A stretch of 64,000 nt of DNA from Cucumis sativus (Eukaryota; Streptophyta; Magnoliopsida; Cucurbitales; Cucurbitaceae), in assembly GCF_000004075.3 (NCBI RefSeq), contig NC_026655.2:992001-1056000 (forward strand), read 5' to 3'. Each line of letters opens with the position of its first letter. The stretch's first letter is position 1. Positions 1-11,927 of this stretch are shown here, piece by piece. Below the pieces are notes generated by a model, which had not been told where the DNA came from, made no database searches, and saw only the letters and a program-made list of their open reading frames with translations. The position numbers were made by a program, and so were the translations under genes.

Positions 1-2273
1 AAATTTATTCTTTCAATAGAGTTACAAGATTTAGCTATTTCACGAATAATTATCTTTTAGGATGAAATACTAATACGTGAATGGATCATTTGAATCATGA
101 TACTTAATTCAATGAACACTACACACATGTAAATAATTGTATAGAAAAGAGAAACGAGTCCTCAAGGGGTGTGATCGTAGTTGTAGTCAAGATTGGTTGT
201 CAAAGTTTACAACCTAATAAAGCGAGTGAAATAAACAGTAGACATTAAAAAAAGATTTACATGATTTACTAATAACGTGTTAGGTTTTGTTCAAACGAAG
301 AGTGAGATGTTAGGTTTAAAGTAATTATAACAAAGGCACGTTATCATCAACAAATAACAACGTTAAAGTGACAACAATAGTAGCTAACAGTAGTTGTTTT
401 TAGATATTGTAGGTAATTTTGAACCGAGGAAACTTGTCTCAATAAACACTGTAGACATTATTTTAATTCCGAAATAAAAGCCAAAAACAAAAACGACACA
501 AACCCCCAAAGCAAACCTATAGAACAAGAAATTAACGAGTTAGAAGTTATAAATACAAACACACAATAAAGAAAAAAAAAAACAACTTTAAGCAACAAAT
601 TAAAGCCAAAATTAAATTCGTCGTTAGATTAGGACAATAAAAATTATAAATGCACCATAAAGACTATTTACTCTTTGATAAGAAAAAGTATTCTTAGAGG
701 TAAAGCTTTTTTCAATTCTCTTTTAATTCGTCAATTGACTAATGTACATAACTTTAACCTAACGTTCACTAATTTCCTACACGAGCATTGCCATTTTCAT
801 ACAAACAAAACAAACGATCATTATTCCCTTACTTCAAATCTCGACATCAACCCTAAAGTTAACTACAAACTTAATTAACAACATTAGATACGAGGGTAAA
901 GTCGTAATAGTGTACATTAAATTTATGTAAAGAAAGAAACTCATTTTTCATTCTACAAGAGAGGGAGGGGGAGAGAGTATAAGTAAATTACCATGTCGTT
1001 CACGCTTGTATTATCACTGTCGAGTGTGTGGGCAACACGAGTACCCCAAAAATAAAGAAAAGAATTAAAATTGATAAAATTGAAAACCTCACCTCACCTC
1101 ACATATCCACGTGAGGCACTAAGTAGACGTAGGGATGGTCCTATCCTATCTTATTTAATTCCAATATTACCCTTCTTCTTTTTTTAACCATTTTACCCCT
1201 TCCATTGCAAGCACCACTTAGTAATTGATTAAATATTAGTTGTTGTACTTTATTTTGATATAATGATTCCTATGATATTAGAAATCAATAATTATTAAAT
1301 TGTATCACATCACTCTTATCAAGAGGGAAATGATGACTATATATATATACACGCACATGCATCAAACCATAGATTAAATTACATTCTTTTTAAATTATTT
1401 CTTAATCTTTTACCTATGGTGAATTTTACAAACAATTGTAGTTAAAAGAAAAATAGTATCGTGAGGTTTAGTTAAGTGGTAAATGACACAACCTTCTTTA
1501 CAGGGGTATGCATTGACTAGAATTTATCTTTTTTGTAAATGTTCAAACTGGTTTAATCGACCCTGAACTCCTCCTCCTTATCTCTAATCGATCTTCTTTG
1601 ATTTAGCAAATAATTATTTTTTCTTTAAGATTGAAAGTTCTATTTTCAATTCAAAACTATTCTAGCTGAAATTAAAAGGGAAAAAATGTCTCACATTCAA
1701 ATACAAAAGCAAAGACAATAATTCAAAGTTATAGCATATAGAGAGGTTATACATAGCATTAGTTGTAGGATAATTTACAAGGCCACACTTTGGATAGGTA
1801 GAAGGGTAGTTTGGGAAACAATATTTTTATGAACCTTTTTGCAACAAAGTGCTATAGGGTGGAAGTTTATGGGATGGAGGAATGAGTTAATGGCAAAGCA
1901 ATCATTAAAATAAGATGTTAATGGAGATTTAATAATTAATTAATCACACACAAAACATATAGAAAAAAATAAAAAGAAAGAAAAGAAGAAGAAGAGATTT
2001 GAAATAATAAAAGGTTTTTAGGGGAATGTAGTGTTTTATTAATTATTATTAAAGAAAGAAGGTGTGGAGATAAGAATAAGAAAGCCCTGAGGTTTGCGGT
2101 GATTGGGCCACGTTTCTTAATGGGATTACTCTTGAAAAGTGTAAAAAATTTCTGTTTCTATCTGAAAGCGTCTTTTCAAACTGAGCCTCCTCCCATGCTT
2201 TCAGTTTGGTGGTATCATTGTCTTCTCATTTTCTCATTTAATATTTTAAATATAATTAAATATATAGTGTTTG

Positions 2274-2280
<7 letters not shown>

Positions 2281-2306
<26 letters not shown>
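2281..2306. repeat. (AT)n microsatellite
   Basis: Thirteen uninterrupted AT dinucleotides. They inflate a spurious 73-codon frame with an alternating Tyr/Ile tail. Confidence 0.95.
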
Positions 2307-2312
<6 letters not shown>

Positions 2313-2759
2313 TGCATTAAAGTTGTAGAAATTATGATAATCCAACGCTTCTGTAAATAAATTTTTTGGATCGATTTTGTATCTGATGTTCTTCGCTGTG
2401 ATTAATGGCTCTTCCAAGGAAGATTTTTATGAAAGAAAAGTTTATGATAGGGTGATCCTTTATCGACTTTTCTAACTATGATGGTTATGGAAGGTTCTCT
2501 CGTATGTTGAATTGGTTTTGTTTAATGAAGTTTATATAGTTGGTTAAATTTTTATATTTTTTAAAAGGCCTCACACATGTATATGTGTTTATATTTTATC
2601 GCATGTAATCGATATTTTAAATATGATTTTTTATTTTAAATATAATTAAATATTTTATAATTTGGATTTTTTTTGTATGATAACATCCATTTAATTCAAT
2701 ATTTACTTGTATATTAGATCAATGAAAATATGGAAATACTCAAACAGTCATGGAGAGTT

Positions 2760-3010
2760 AATCCTATGACTTGATTTCCTCTTTCATTGCTTAACACATG
2801 CAAGTCGGTATTCAAACCTTTTTCCTACGTTTTGAGTACCTTTTGAGTACTTTTACGGACAGGTCGCTATTGCCTTGAGTCCTTTTCCTCGCTAACTAAT
2901 AGGGCTAACTAAGAGGTCCGGCCTAAGGTCCGGCTTTTCCATCTTTCAGGGATATCGATCCATACATCCGGCTGCCTTGTTCTTCTTTTTTCGCCTTCAT
3001 ACTTTGATTT
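2760..3010. other. Candidate organelle-derived insert (NUMT/NUPT)
   Basis: This patch is clearly richer in G+C than its flanks and looks unlike the surrounding DNA. At 2789-2807 it contains GCTTAACACATGCAAGTCG, which matches the strongly conserved 5' region of bacterial-type small-subunit rRNA, as found in plant mitochondrial 18S and chloroplast 16S genes. The rest (a doubled GGTCCGGC near 2918-2934, then a unique GC-rich stretch) is not rRNA that I recognise. It could be a rearranged mitochondrial segment. The match is short, so the call is an inference. Confidence 0.4.
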
Positions 3011-3478
3011 TGCTTTTTCTTCATACTTTTGGGGGATAGGGGTGTATTTACTCAGCTCCTTGAAGGGATGCTTGAATTGTGTTAGAGAAAAAAAAAAGAA
3101 TTAGAGTTTCATTAACCATTTACCATTCGATCGAGCTAAACCCCAATTCTTTTAATTTAAATATAGTTTGAGAATATACTTTTTATTTTTATTAATTAAA
3201 CATCTAAACTCTAGTAAACAAACCAATTTGAATTTGATTTTTGTTTCTTTTTTTTTGGGTGTGTTTGTGTATTGATTTTTGTTTGTTTTTTTTTTTTTTC
3301 TAAATATTTGTAATTCCCTCACAATATTTTAAAAAAGAACGTTCAATTTTTAAATTGATACAATTATTGAAAAATAAAGAAAATATCCAAATAAGAGACG
3401 ATAGGTCAACGGAAAAGATAAGAGTGAAGTGAGGCAGACGGATTTGACAAATCGTAAAGCGAAGTATGGGTTTATTGT

Positions 3479-4690
3479 ATGGGTCGGCCCAATGGACCCA
3501 CCTCAACTGCCCACCTTTTATCTCTCTCCTCTACTATTTATGGCTGTCGGTGTCTTTATTATGACAAAGATTTTCAGGCCCATTATAAGCCCAACATTCA
3601 AGAACGAAGGGCCTTATGTAATGGGCATGCATTTCACTCTCCTCTTCTATTTATGGCTGTCGATATCTTTATGATGAAAGATTTCCAGGCCCACTATAAC
3701 ACCAATATTCAAGAACGAAGAGACTTATGTAATGGGCCTGCATTTCACTGGGAAGTAGAAATTAAAACTCAACGATATATTTTCAGGCCCATTATAAGCC
3801 CGATATTCAAGAACGCAGGGCCTTATATAATGGGCTTGCATCACTCTCCTCATCTATTTATGGCTGTTGGTGTCTTTATTATGATAAAGATTGAGCCTAA
3901 TGTAATGGGCTTGTATTCTACGGGGCCGCATAAAAAAGGACCTTATGTAATGGGCTTGCATTTTACTGGCCCGCATAAATTAAAACTCACAATATATTTT
4001 CAGGCCCATTATAAGCCCGATAATCAAGAACGATTGAATCACTCTTCTCATCTATTTATGCGTGCGGTGTCTTTATTATGATAAAGATTGGGCTTTAGGT
4101 AATGGGCTTGCATTTCACTGGGCCGAAGAAAAAGAGGGCCTTATGTAATGCGCTTGCATTTCACTGGCCCGCATAAATTAAAACACAATATATTTTCAAA
4201 CCCATTATAAGCCTGATATTCAAGAACGAAGGGCCTTATGTAATGGGCTTGCATCACTCTCTCCTCATCAATTTATGGCTGTCGGTTCTTTTATTATGAC
4301 AAAGATTGGGCCTTATGTAATGGGCTTGCATTTCACTGGCCCGCATAATATAAAACCACAATATATTTTCAAACCCATTATAAGCCCGATATTCAATAAC
4401 GAAGGGCCTTATGTAATGGGCTTGCATTTAACTGGTCAGCAGAAAAAGAAGGCCTTATGTAATGGGCTTGCATTTCACCGGGAAGCAAAAATTAAAACTC
4501 GCAATATATTTTCAGGCCCATTATAAACCCGATATCAAGAACGAAGGGCCTTGGGTAATGGGCTTGCATGACTCTCCTCATCTATTTATGGCTGTCGGTG
4601 TCTTTATCATGATAAAGATTGGGCCTTATGTAATGGACTTCCATTTAACTGGGCCGTAGAAGAAGAGGGCATTTAACTGGGCCGCAGAAA
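3479..4690. repeat. Diverged tandem repeat array rich in TGGGCY/GGCCCA motifs
   Basis: About a dozen imperfect copies of a module reading GGGCCTTATGTAATGGGC then TTGCATTTCACTGG (for example near 3608, 3720, 3828, 3942, 4100, 4138, 4231, 4310, 4405, 4452, 4547 and 4621). They alternate with about seven copies of GGCCCATTATAAGCCC (near 3578, 3687, 3784, 4002, 4199, 4372 and 4513) and several copies of a CTCCTCATCTATTTATGGCTG spacer. Unit spacing is irregular (about 60-190 bp). The copies create open frames of up to 200 codons in several registers, but these are by-products of repetition. GGCCCA plus A/T and TGGGCY match the plant UP1 and site II (TCP-binding) promoter elements. Confidence 0.9.
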
Positions 4691-4697
4691 AAAAATT

Positions 4698-4705
<8 letters not shown>
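4690..4705 (-). terminator. Pol III T-run terminator of tRNA-Leu(UAG)
   Basis: Immediately 3' of the tRNA the minus strand reads AAAGTTTTAATTTTTTTT, giving a TTTT followed by a longer T-run. The AGTTTTAAT part also occurs, reversed, inside the neighbouring repeat units (ATTAAAACT), so the terminator appears to come from the repeat array. Confidence 0.75.

Positions 4706-4785
<80 letters not shown>
4706..4785 (-). tRNA. tRNA-Leu (anticodon UAG)
   Basis: Reading the minus strand from 4785 gives a complete 80-nt type II tRNA. The acceptor stem GACAGTT pairs with AGCTGTC (one G-T wobble) followed by discriminator A. The A box is GGCCGAGTGGTCTAAGGC and the B box is GGTTCAAATCC. The anticodon stem CCAGA/TCTGG encloses the loop TTTAGGC with anticodon TAG, which reads CUA-type leucine codons. 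A leucine-type extended variable arm is present and there is no intron. The CCA end is not encoded, as expected for a nuclear gene. T-runs just downstream (AAAAGTTTTAATTTTTTTT on the minus strand) provide an RNA polymerase III terminator. Confidence 0.97.
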
Positions 4786-4787
<2 letters not shown>

Positions 4788-6906
4788 CTTGAAAACTTAA
4801 TCTCTAATATTTTTAATATTTTAATTAGATGATATTATAGCTTTTGATTTTCAACTAATATCGATATTAATTTGAACTAAGTTTTTTTGACATCTTACTA
4901 CAGAGCTTATAAATAATATTTTCTCATTATTACCAAACGATTTATATTTATATAATTTATTTTATTAACATCCATATCAGTTGAGCTAAGTTTTTTTTTT
5001 TTTTGACATCTTACTATAGAGCTTATAAATAATTGTTTTTTTCATTAGTACCTAATGGTTTATGTTTATATAATTTATTTTATCAATGCAACAGATATGG
5101 AGGGAGGTTAAAAAGTATATTTCAATGAGCAAAATGTAGTCAAAATATAGCACATGCTTGAGTTTGAGTTTGACATTTTAGTTTATAAGTAATTATGTAC
5201 AAAATTTTATTTTAAATAATAAAATTTTTGAAATGATTTACAAATATAGTAAAATATGATAACGTATATGAAATAGATTATTGTAGGTTAAAATTATTAA
5301 ATGTATTTATCATATACAAATATATACCAACAACAGTATAGTGTGGTCTATCGAAGATAAGCTCTGATATATTTCAATATTTTGTAAATTTATTTATTAT
5401 GTTATGTTTGAAGACGACCCTTTAAAAATTTACTTCAAATAAATAAAAATATATTAAACATCATTCTTAAAATAAAATAAAAAACATAATTATTTACCTA
5501 AAATGAGTTTAGAATAAGGTTTAATGAAAAAACAATAAACAAACGTAAGAAAACCAGACAAAAAAAAATGTGGTAATAGATTAATAACAATCACATTGGA
5601 AGATTGCTAATTGAATTGAGTTTATGAATTAATATTTATATCATCTCTATTTTTTTTTGTTTGAATTATTTGACTTTTGTTTTATTAGAGAGAGAAAAAA
5701 AAAGGGAATTGAACATTATTATCTTCATGATTAAGTTTTATAATTAAAAATGAGTGACATTTTGACAGCTAGAAAGCATACTTTACCAAACCAAAGTTCC
5801 ACTCTTTTATATGATTGAAGGTAAGTGACACATCCATCAACAACTTTGTTCATGATGCTTCATAAATTAATAAAAAAAATGTAAAAAGTGAGACTTCAAC
5901 ACGTATTTGATGAAGACGAAAAGACTAATTTATCATACGACGTTTTATATATATTTATAATAATCATAAAATTGAGAGAAGTTGGAGTTTAGACTAAATT
6001 GTGATTAAGGGAGAGAGCAACTCCATTCAAATTTATGTCTTAATTATGGATGTCTCAACTAATAATTGGTTGTGCAACCAAAAAAACTCAATATTTAAAA
6101 CATCAAAATATGAAAGGAAGTTTTTTTGTACTTTGGTCTGACCTAAGTATTTTTTAAACGAAGTTGGTTGAATAAGAACAATAGTTTTTTTTTGCAGAGA
6201 AATATAATATATAATTATGGTTTTTTTAAAAAAACCTAAATTTTAATTTTTAATAAATAAAAAAAATTTAGGAATAAATTTAAGAATTTAAGAATTATTG
6301 AAATAAAAGTGAAAAAAAATGAGAAGAAATTGAAATTTAAAGGACTACAACTAAACAGACTTTAAACTTTAAGACTAAAAATGATATCTAATTATTATAA
6401 TTACTTTGGAACAACCAAAACTATATATATATTAAATTCTTTATGTTTGGAAAATTTTCTTTTGCTAGTTTTTCTTTAGAAATTAATAGTACACATTTGA
6501 TTTTAATCTACAAATATTATATATTTTTCAATTAACTTGGACGAAATTAAACATTCAAAACAAAAGAAAATCACATCTAAAGAAAAAAAGAAAGAAAACA
6601 GCAAAAACAATGAAAAAAAATCCTAAATGAAGTGACCATGAAAGGGATCAATGTGTTTATAATGAATTAGTTGATAGAGCAAAAGAAGCTTAATTTTATA
6701 TATTATATATTAAAAATATGCAATAAAAACAATCCAATAATTATACAATTTGGTATCCTCTTTATTGTAAGGTCAAATCTAGCTATGATATCTTATCTTT
6801 GTACAACATAAAAGAGAGAAAAAAAAAATTAATTTTGGATTGACAATCAATATGAAATTTTTCTCTTTTTTGAAAAAAAAAAACGAACATGCTTGAGATT
6901 TTAATA
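4786..6906. other. Intergenic region, AT-rich
   Basis: No coding potential recognised. It includes a diverged tandem duplication at about 4870-5090 (listed separately). The part next to 6906 is presumably the 3' UTR and flank of the minus-strand CASP-like gene. Confidence 0.7.
4870..5090. repeat. Two-copy diverged tandem duplication (~115 bp unit)
   Basis: Two adjacent copies share GAACTAAG/GAGCTAAG, a T-run, GACATCTTACTA, then AGAGCTTATAAATAAT and finally TATATAATTTATTTTAT. They differ by substitutions and T-run length. Confidence 0.8.
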
Positions 6907-9446
6907 TCATGCAGGATCGCGGGTGCAAAGGTTGTAACCAGAGATAAGTGAACTAACAGCAAATGCAACAAAGGCAAGGAAGGACATGCTGACCGATGCG
7001 CTCGCTAGCTGCGTGAACTCGTCTTTTCCCCAATTCGATTGCCAGTCGTCAACACGTGTGGCAGCCGAGGAAGATGATGATATGAGAAGATATGCCAATA
7101 CCTGTCAAATACAATCAATGCAAGGATTACATCAGTAGTTGATGCAGAACCGAAGCAAGCAGAGTATCTAGAGATATCAAGAAAGTTTACGTTGAGACTC
7201 GTGAGTGTGAAGACTTAATAATTAACCACTGTTATTTTATCTCGTTGATTGATTTATAGCTTGTTTGAATTGATTTTCCAAGTGATTAGCTTAAATACAG
7301 TCCAAATAAGTCCCCTAAATGTTTGAGGCTTACAATCTATACGACACAATCAATTGTTAAAAGAGACAAATGATCAGCAGATAGTTCATCTTGGATGGAA
7401 TGGTCATTTCAAATTGCATAAACCTTCAATTGACTCAAAAGCTTAAGTTAATGGATGATGACAAATTTAATATTATATCATCTAACAATTCTTTTAAGTA
7501 TTCTAGGCTAAGTATGTTATTCATCAGGTAATAGTACTGTACTAAACAATCCTATCAGTTTGAGCATAGAAACACATTCATCGAAGCAGACTAGCAATGA
7601 AAGTACGTATGAAATAATATTCATTCAGCTCTACGTATTTGCACAACTAACCTGATCCATGAAGAAGTCAAAATAACAACGAAATTGATGGCGTATCATA
7701 TGGTTCTTCTTGATTAGAGTAAAGACAAGGTCAAATGCTTGAAATGCGGCATACACGAATGCAATTATATTCACAGTAAGGCAGTACCTGTTGACAAATA
7801 AACTTGATTAATAATATATGGCAGGAAAAAAACATAAAGATTTCTAGAAAATTGAAAAAAATTTGAACAAAATGAATAAGAACTATATCCTTTAAGTAAA
7901 ACATTCACGTTATAGCATGGAAAAATGATGTATTCTTGAAATACAAGGGAAGCTAAGAATAATGGCACACATGATTGATCGCAAAAAGGCATGTAAATTA
8001 AGAAACAACCCTTAACACTGAGATTGCTTCCACCACAATCCTTCACTCACAGTACACACAATTGAAATTATACCGAAAACCAACATGGGAATTGAGAATA
8101 AAAGATTTGTAACTTAAAGCAGAAATCAACTGGAGGAAGGACATATAAAAGTTGTTATGTCAGAGCGTTGGAACGTGTCTTAAAAAGTTGTGGGTCAGAC
8201 TGAATTAAATAGAGTAGTAAAAGGATTCATTTGGACTGTGATATCATTGAAAACTCGACAACCAATAGGTTGGAATGAAGGTGACAGCTCCATTTTTAAC
8301 ATGGCACTCGTCATTGAAAATAAGAGGTGCCTTCAAATTGAAGACTGCAATTAAAGCACCAAATCATGTGATGATAATGTGATATGCAAAGAACAGAAGA
8401 ATGACAAAACAATTCATCACAATAATTGTTTCAAGCTTTGATTCTGCTTGGAAGGAAATTTATAGCATCCAAAAAATGAATTGGTACGGTAAAAATCTAT
8501 GAGGTCCCACTGGGTATACTACACGTTAAAGATTAAGGATGGATATCTAGTCAATGCTAACTGAACAATGAACTAAAAAAATTAAGTCTGCACAGATTAA
8601 ACAGAAAGAATTGAACAAACGAGACATTTCGTCAATTCAGGAAGAAGATAACAAAATGAAAATGTTCAAACTCCACTACAGCCAAAAGCACACTCCAATT
8701 CACTTGATTCTATACTTCAATCGCACTCAGATAGAAAACAGGAGTGAAGAATCGAAAAAGAAAAAGAAGAAAAACCTGTATTCCTTGTACCGATCAAATG
8801 AATCGCCACTCCAACCCTGCGTTTTATCAGACGCCATAACCGAAAAAGAAATCAAACAAACTGCCACTTCACACACTCTAAAACCTAAAGCCGCCTTCAC
8901 CAACGCATCATCCTTCGACCTCCTCGACATCGGCGCCATTTGCTTCACCGGCGATCTTCCACCTCCACCTCCACCAGCACCAGCACCACCTCCACCACCA
9001 CCACCACCACCATTCTCCTCACCTCCAACACCAACCGGCCCTACTTTAGTAACAGACTGCGGCACTTCCTCTTTCATTGCACGATTAAACATAATCTTAG
9101 AAGAAGTCGACCTATCACCAACAAAGTTCACATTCTCCAAAGGCTTCCGAGAAGCAGCATAAGGAGACGGAAGAGGAGAAAACTGAGTACTCTTATCAAC
9201 AACATCAACAACAACAATCGCCTTAGAGTTATCCGGCAGCTTCTCAGGTGAAGTATCGGGAGAGGCGTAAGGAGGGGTTTCCATAGGGTCACCAGCGTCG
9301 GATCGAAGCGGAGAATGAAAACGCAGCGGTGAATGAGGAGACTCCATATGACTGTGAACCGAGGAATCGGAATTTCTTGACGACGATTTCTTCATGGAAG
9401 ACGACGAATCGTTCGATCTTTGAGCTCTCAATTTAGTTTCAATCAT
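6907..9446 (-). CDS. CASP-like protein, subfamily 4A type
   Basis: Three exons (9446-8776, 7787-7652, 7101-6907) joined by GT-AG introns of 988 and 550 bp encode 333 aa. The first ~185 residues are a hydrophilic Ser/Pro-rich cytosolic tail with a long glycine run near residues 150-170, encoded by a (GGT)n-like tract. Then come four membrane segments at about 186-205, 226-243, 262-280 and 305-327, the CASP/MARVEL (DUF588) fold. Arg190 in TM1 and Asp264/Asp268 at TM3 fit the charged pair conserved in this family. The long tail and the C-terminal GYNLCTRD are typical of CASPL4A proteins. CASPs build plasma-membrane scaffolds at the Casparian strip; the roles of most CASP-like proteins are unclear. 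An alternative in-frame start is Met18 (MKKSSSR), which would give a shorter tail. Confidence 0.92.
8957..9012. repeat. CCA/CCT trinucleotide repeat inside the CASP-like exon 1
   Basis: An imperfect (CCA)n/(CCT)n tract that encodes polyglycine on the minus strand. Such tracts commonly vary in length between alleles, here within the cytosolic tail rather than the membrane domain. Confidence 0.9.
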
Positions 9447-10510
9447 TTCTTTCTTTGGTGAGAAATTTGAGGGATTTTATTGAAACTAAAAATTTCGAAA
9501 TAAGAAAAAAAAGGAAGAAAAAGGGAAAGCGAAGGACTTTAGTGGGACTCCGTCTCGTCTCTAAGTTCGCGTTTTTTGTATAAATGAAGCCACGTGGCAT
9601 CGTTTTATTAATGGTAGTAAAGTAAGTCGAGAATATATTCGGGTGCGGCACAGTGTAGAATGTTTTGGGAATAATGATAAAGACTCTGATTACACGTAAG
9701 GTTTAAGTGTGACGTGGAAGAATGTTATTGACGAGAGAGGATTGAGAACAGTGGGTGTTATCGTATTTTAGAGTCTCTCCGACAAAGTAAAGCGAGAGCC
9801 CAATCCTACGATTCCTTTTTATTTATTTATTTTCAAAATCGTTTTGTTTATTTTAGAACAAATTGCAATGTAACCACGGAATTTTAAATTAATTAATTTA
9901 GGTATAAATTTGAGAATCCAATTTTAATGTCAGCAATATATAAATTTTAATTTGAGAGTGCTTTTTGATTATATTGTTCATCAAGAATACATGTTTTCTT
10001 AGTTTAAAATTTAAACATCCATATGATTGATTAATAATTAGTTTTTTTATAAGTGTTTATATATATATTTGTGTTTGAAAATCTATTTTATCAAATTTTA
10101 GTTTTGAGTTTGTTTCTTTAAAATAGATTATTTTTCAATCTCGTTCTTTAAGAATGCATTTGAAAAAGTTACTAAACACCCGAAAGAAATTAAATATGTA
10201 TTTTTTAATTTAAGCACTTTAAAAGATAATCGAAACACAATTTGACCAGATGCAACGCTTTCATCGCGTGAGGTATTGATGCAATAATCAATCATCTGCA
10301 ACCGCTCGAACTCAAACTTATAACTACTTACCACAGTTAAGGAATTTAGATTGTACTCATTCCAATTACTGGACTCAAAGAGTCCGATATTGTCACTCTT
10401 ACCGTCCTATGAACATCATTTATTGTAACAAGACTATTATAGTAATGATTATTGTAGAGATAAGATCGAAGGTTCAAGCATTGCTTTTAGAAATAGTGTA
10501 CATATTTCTT

Positions 10511-10860
10511 ATATCTTTTGTAAAATATTTGTAAAATATAGGACAACCTAGCCTATTAAGAATATAAATACTCAGCAATATTTAAAACTTACATTGGCCG
10601 GAAAAACAAACTTAAAAAATATCTATCGAAATCAATATTAATCAACTTACTATATCTTTTATAAAATATTTGTAAAATATAGGACAACCTAGCCTATTAT
10701 GAATATAAATACTCAGCAATATTTAAAACTTACATTGGACGGAAAAACAAACTTAAAAAGTATCTATGGAAATCAATATTAATCAACTTACTTTGGAAGG
10801 AAAAAACAAACTTCAAAAATATCTATCAAAATCAATATTAATCTTGATATCGATATCAAG
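10511..10860. repeat. Tandem repeat, ~141-bp unit, about 2.5 copies
   Basis: Copies start at 10511 and 10652, each with TAAAATATAGGACAACCTAG, AAATACTCAGCAATATTTAA and ACAAACTTAAAAA modules. A partial third copy from about 10792 keeps only the last ~70 bp. The first two copies differ at only a few positions, so the duplication is fairly recent. Confidence 0.92.
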
Positions 10861-11870
10861 GTGAATATTTTAATCCCAAGTTATCAGTAAGTATAAATCT
10901 TTCTATACAATTGTCCACTTCGACGATGTTTAGTCATTAAAAACTTGAGGAATTTCAATAACTTAAGAGGTAGTTGAAGTTCGAATGGTATTAAAACTTA
11001 ATAACAAAGAAGAAGAAAAAACCATGTGAACATAACACAAAAGAACAAATGAGTAACAATATTTTAGAGAATATTTGCATTGCTTGCAAAAAGGAATTTG
11101 ACAATTATACATGGTAAAGTTTGTTCCGCAGAACAATAATGAAGTCAAGACAAGGTCATCAATGATTTGACAATACTTCACTATGTATGAGAGAAGTATC
11201 TCAAATTTACCCCACCCTGTTAAAAGAAACGTCCAAGTATGCATATCTAGTGCTTCACCTATCTTTACACATCCTACCAATTTGTCATCTAACAAATTAA
11301 CTTTTTGTCTTCTTCGAAATATTTTGATTTACAAGTTATTAAGAGAAAACCACGTTAAATAATTTAGTAAAACCAACAAAACCCAGTTCAAAATATAGTC
11401 TAATAGAACAACACATAATAATTGAAGCTATACCTTCTTTTTTTAAAAAAATTATTGTGGACGCCTCATTTTCATGTACAAAAAGTGGAAAGAAAAACGA
11501 TAGCTATATAAAATTTCATTCACCCCAAGAAAAGCAAAGAAAGATTCCAATTTGAAACACCAACTTTATGATCCCTTCTCTTCCTCCTTTTTATTTGCTT
11601 CTCCATGGCATCAAAACTATGAAAGTAAGTCATAAAGTAGACTCCTTCATCCATAATATATAAAGGCATCATTTTGTAATGTTATGAAGTGGACTTTACT
11701 TACTTACCCACTTCCTTTACACCAAAGAATATACTTAACAAAGCATAGCATTTCTTTCTGACCAACAAAAAGAAGAGCCACTAGTAATACCTTTCTTCCT
11801 TTTTTTTTTTTTTTTGCTTTAAGGCTACTTGTTTGCTTTTCATTCCCAATCAAACTTATCATTTTCTGCA

Positions 11871-11873
<3 letters not shown>

Positions 11874-11927
<54 letters not shown>
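11874..11927. repeat. Poly-C homopolymer, 54 bases
   Basis: Fifty-four consecutive C residues (poly-G on the minus strand), flanked by GCATAA and TTGTATTTTAGC. It lies about 500 bp beyond the stop codon of the minus-strand EXECUTER gene. Homopolymer C of this length is rare in plant genomes and could be partly a sequencing or assembly artefact. Confidence 0.95.

Larger units (their letters stand above)
1..3478. other. Intergenic region without a recognisable gene
   Basis: AT-rich DNA. Open frames here are short (under 75 codons), lack family similarity and are not supported by splice-linked neighbours. It contains an (AT)13 tract at 2281-2306 and a locally GC-richer organelle-like patch at about 2760-3010, listed separately. 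Nothing else in it could be assigned. Confidence 0.7.

Noticed and set aside
2117-2196. Possible microRNA hairpin whose 3' arm contains CCTCCTCCCATGC, reminiscent of miR482/2118
   Set aside because: The stem pairs only through about 8 bp (TTGAAAAG/CTTTTCAA) and 6 bp (TGGGA region) with a large mismatch, and the 5' half does not match the family.
3429-4659. Overlapping open frames of 65-200 codons with repeating MGLHFTGP-like peptides
   Set aside because: They arise from the tandem DNA repeats in several registers, have no family similarity and no normal gene structure.
8611-9251. Plus-strand frames of 183 and 103 codons, one with polyproline
   Set aside because: They are antisense shadows of the CASP-like exon 1 and its glycine-coding repeat.
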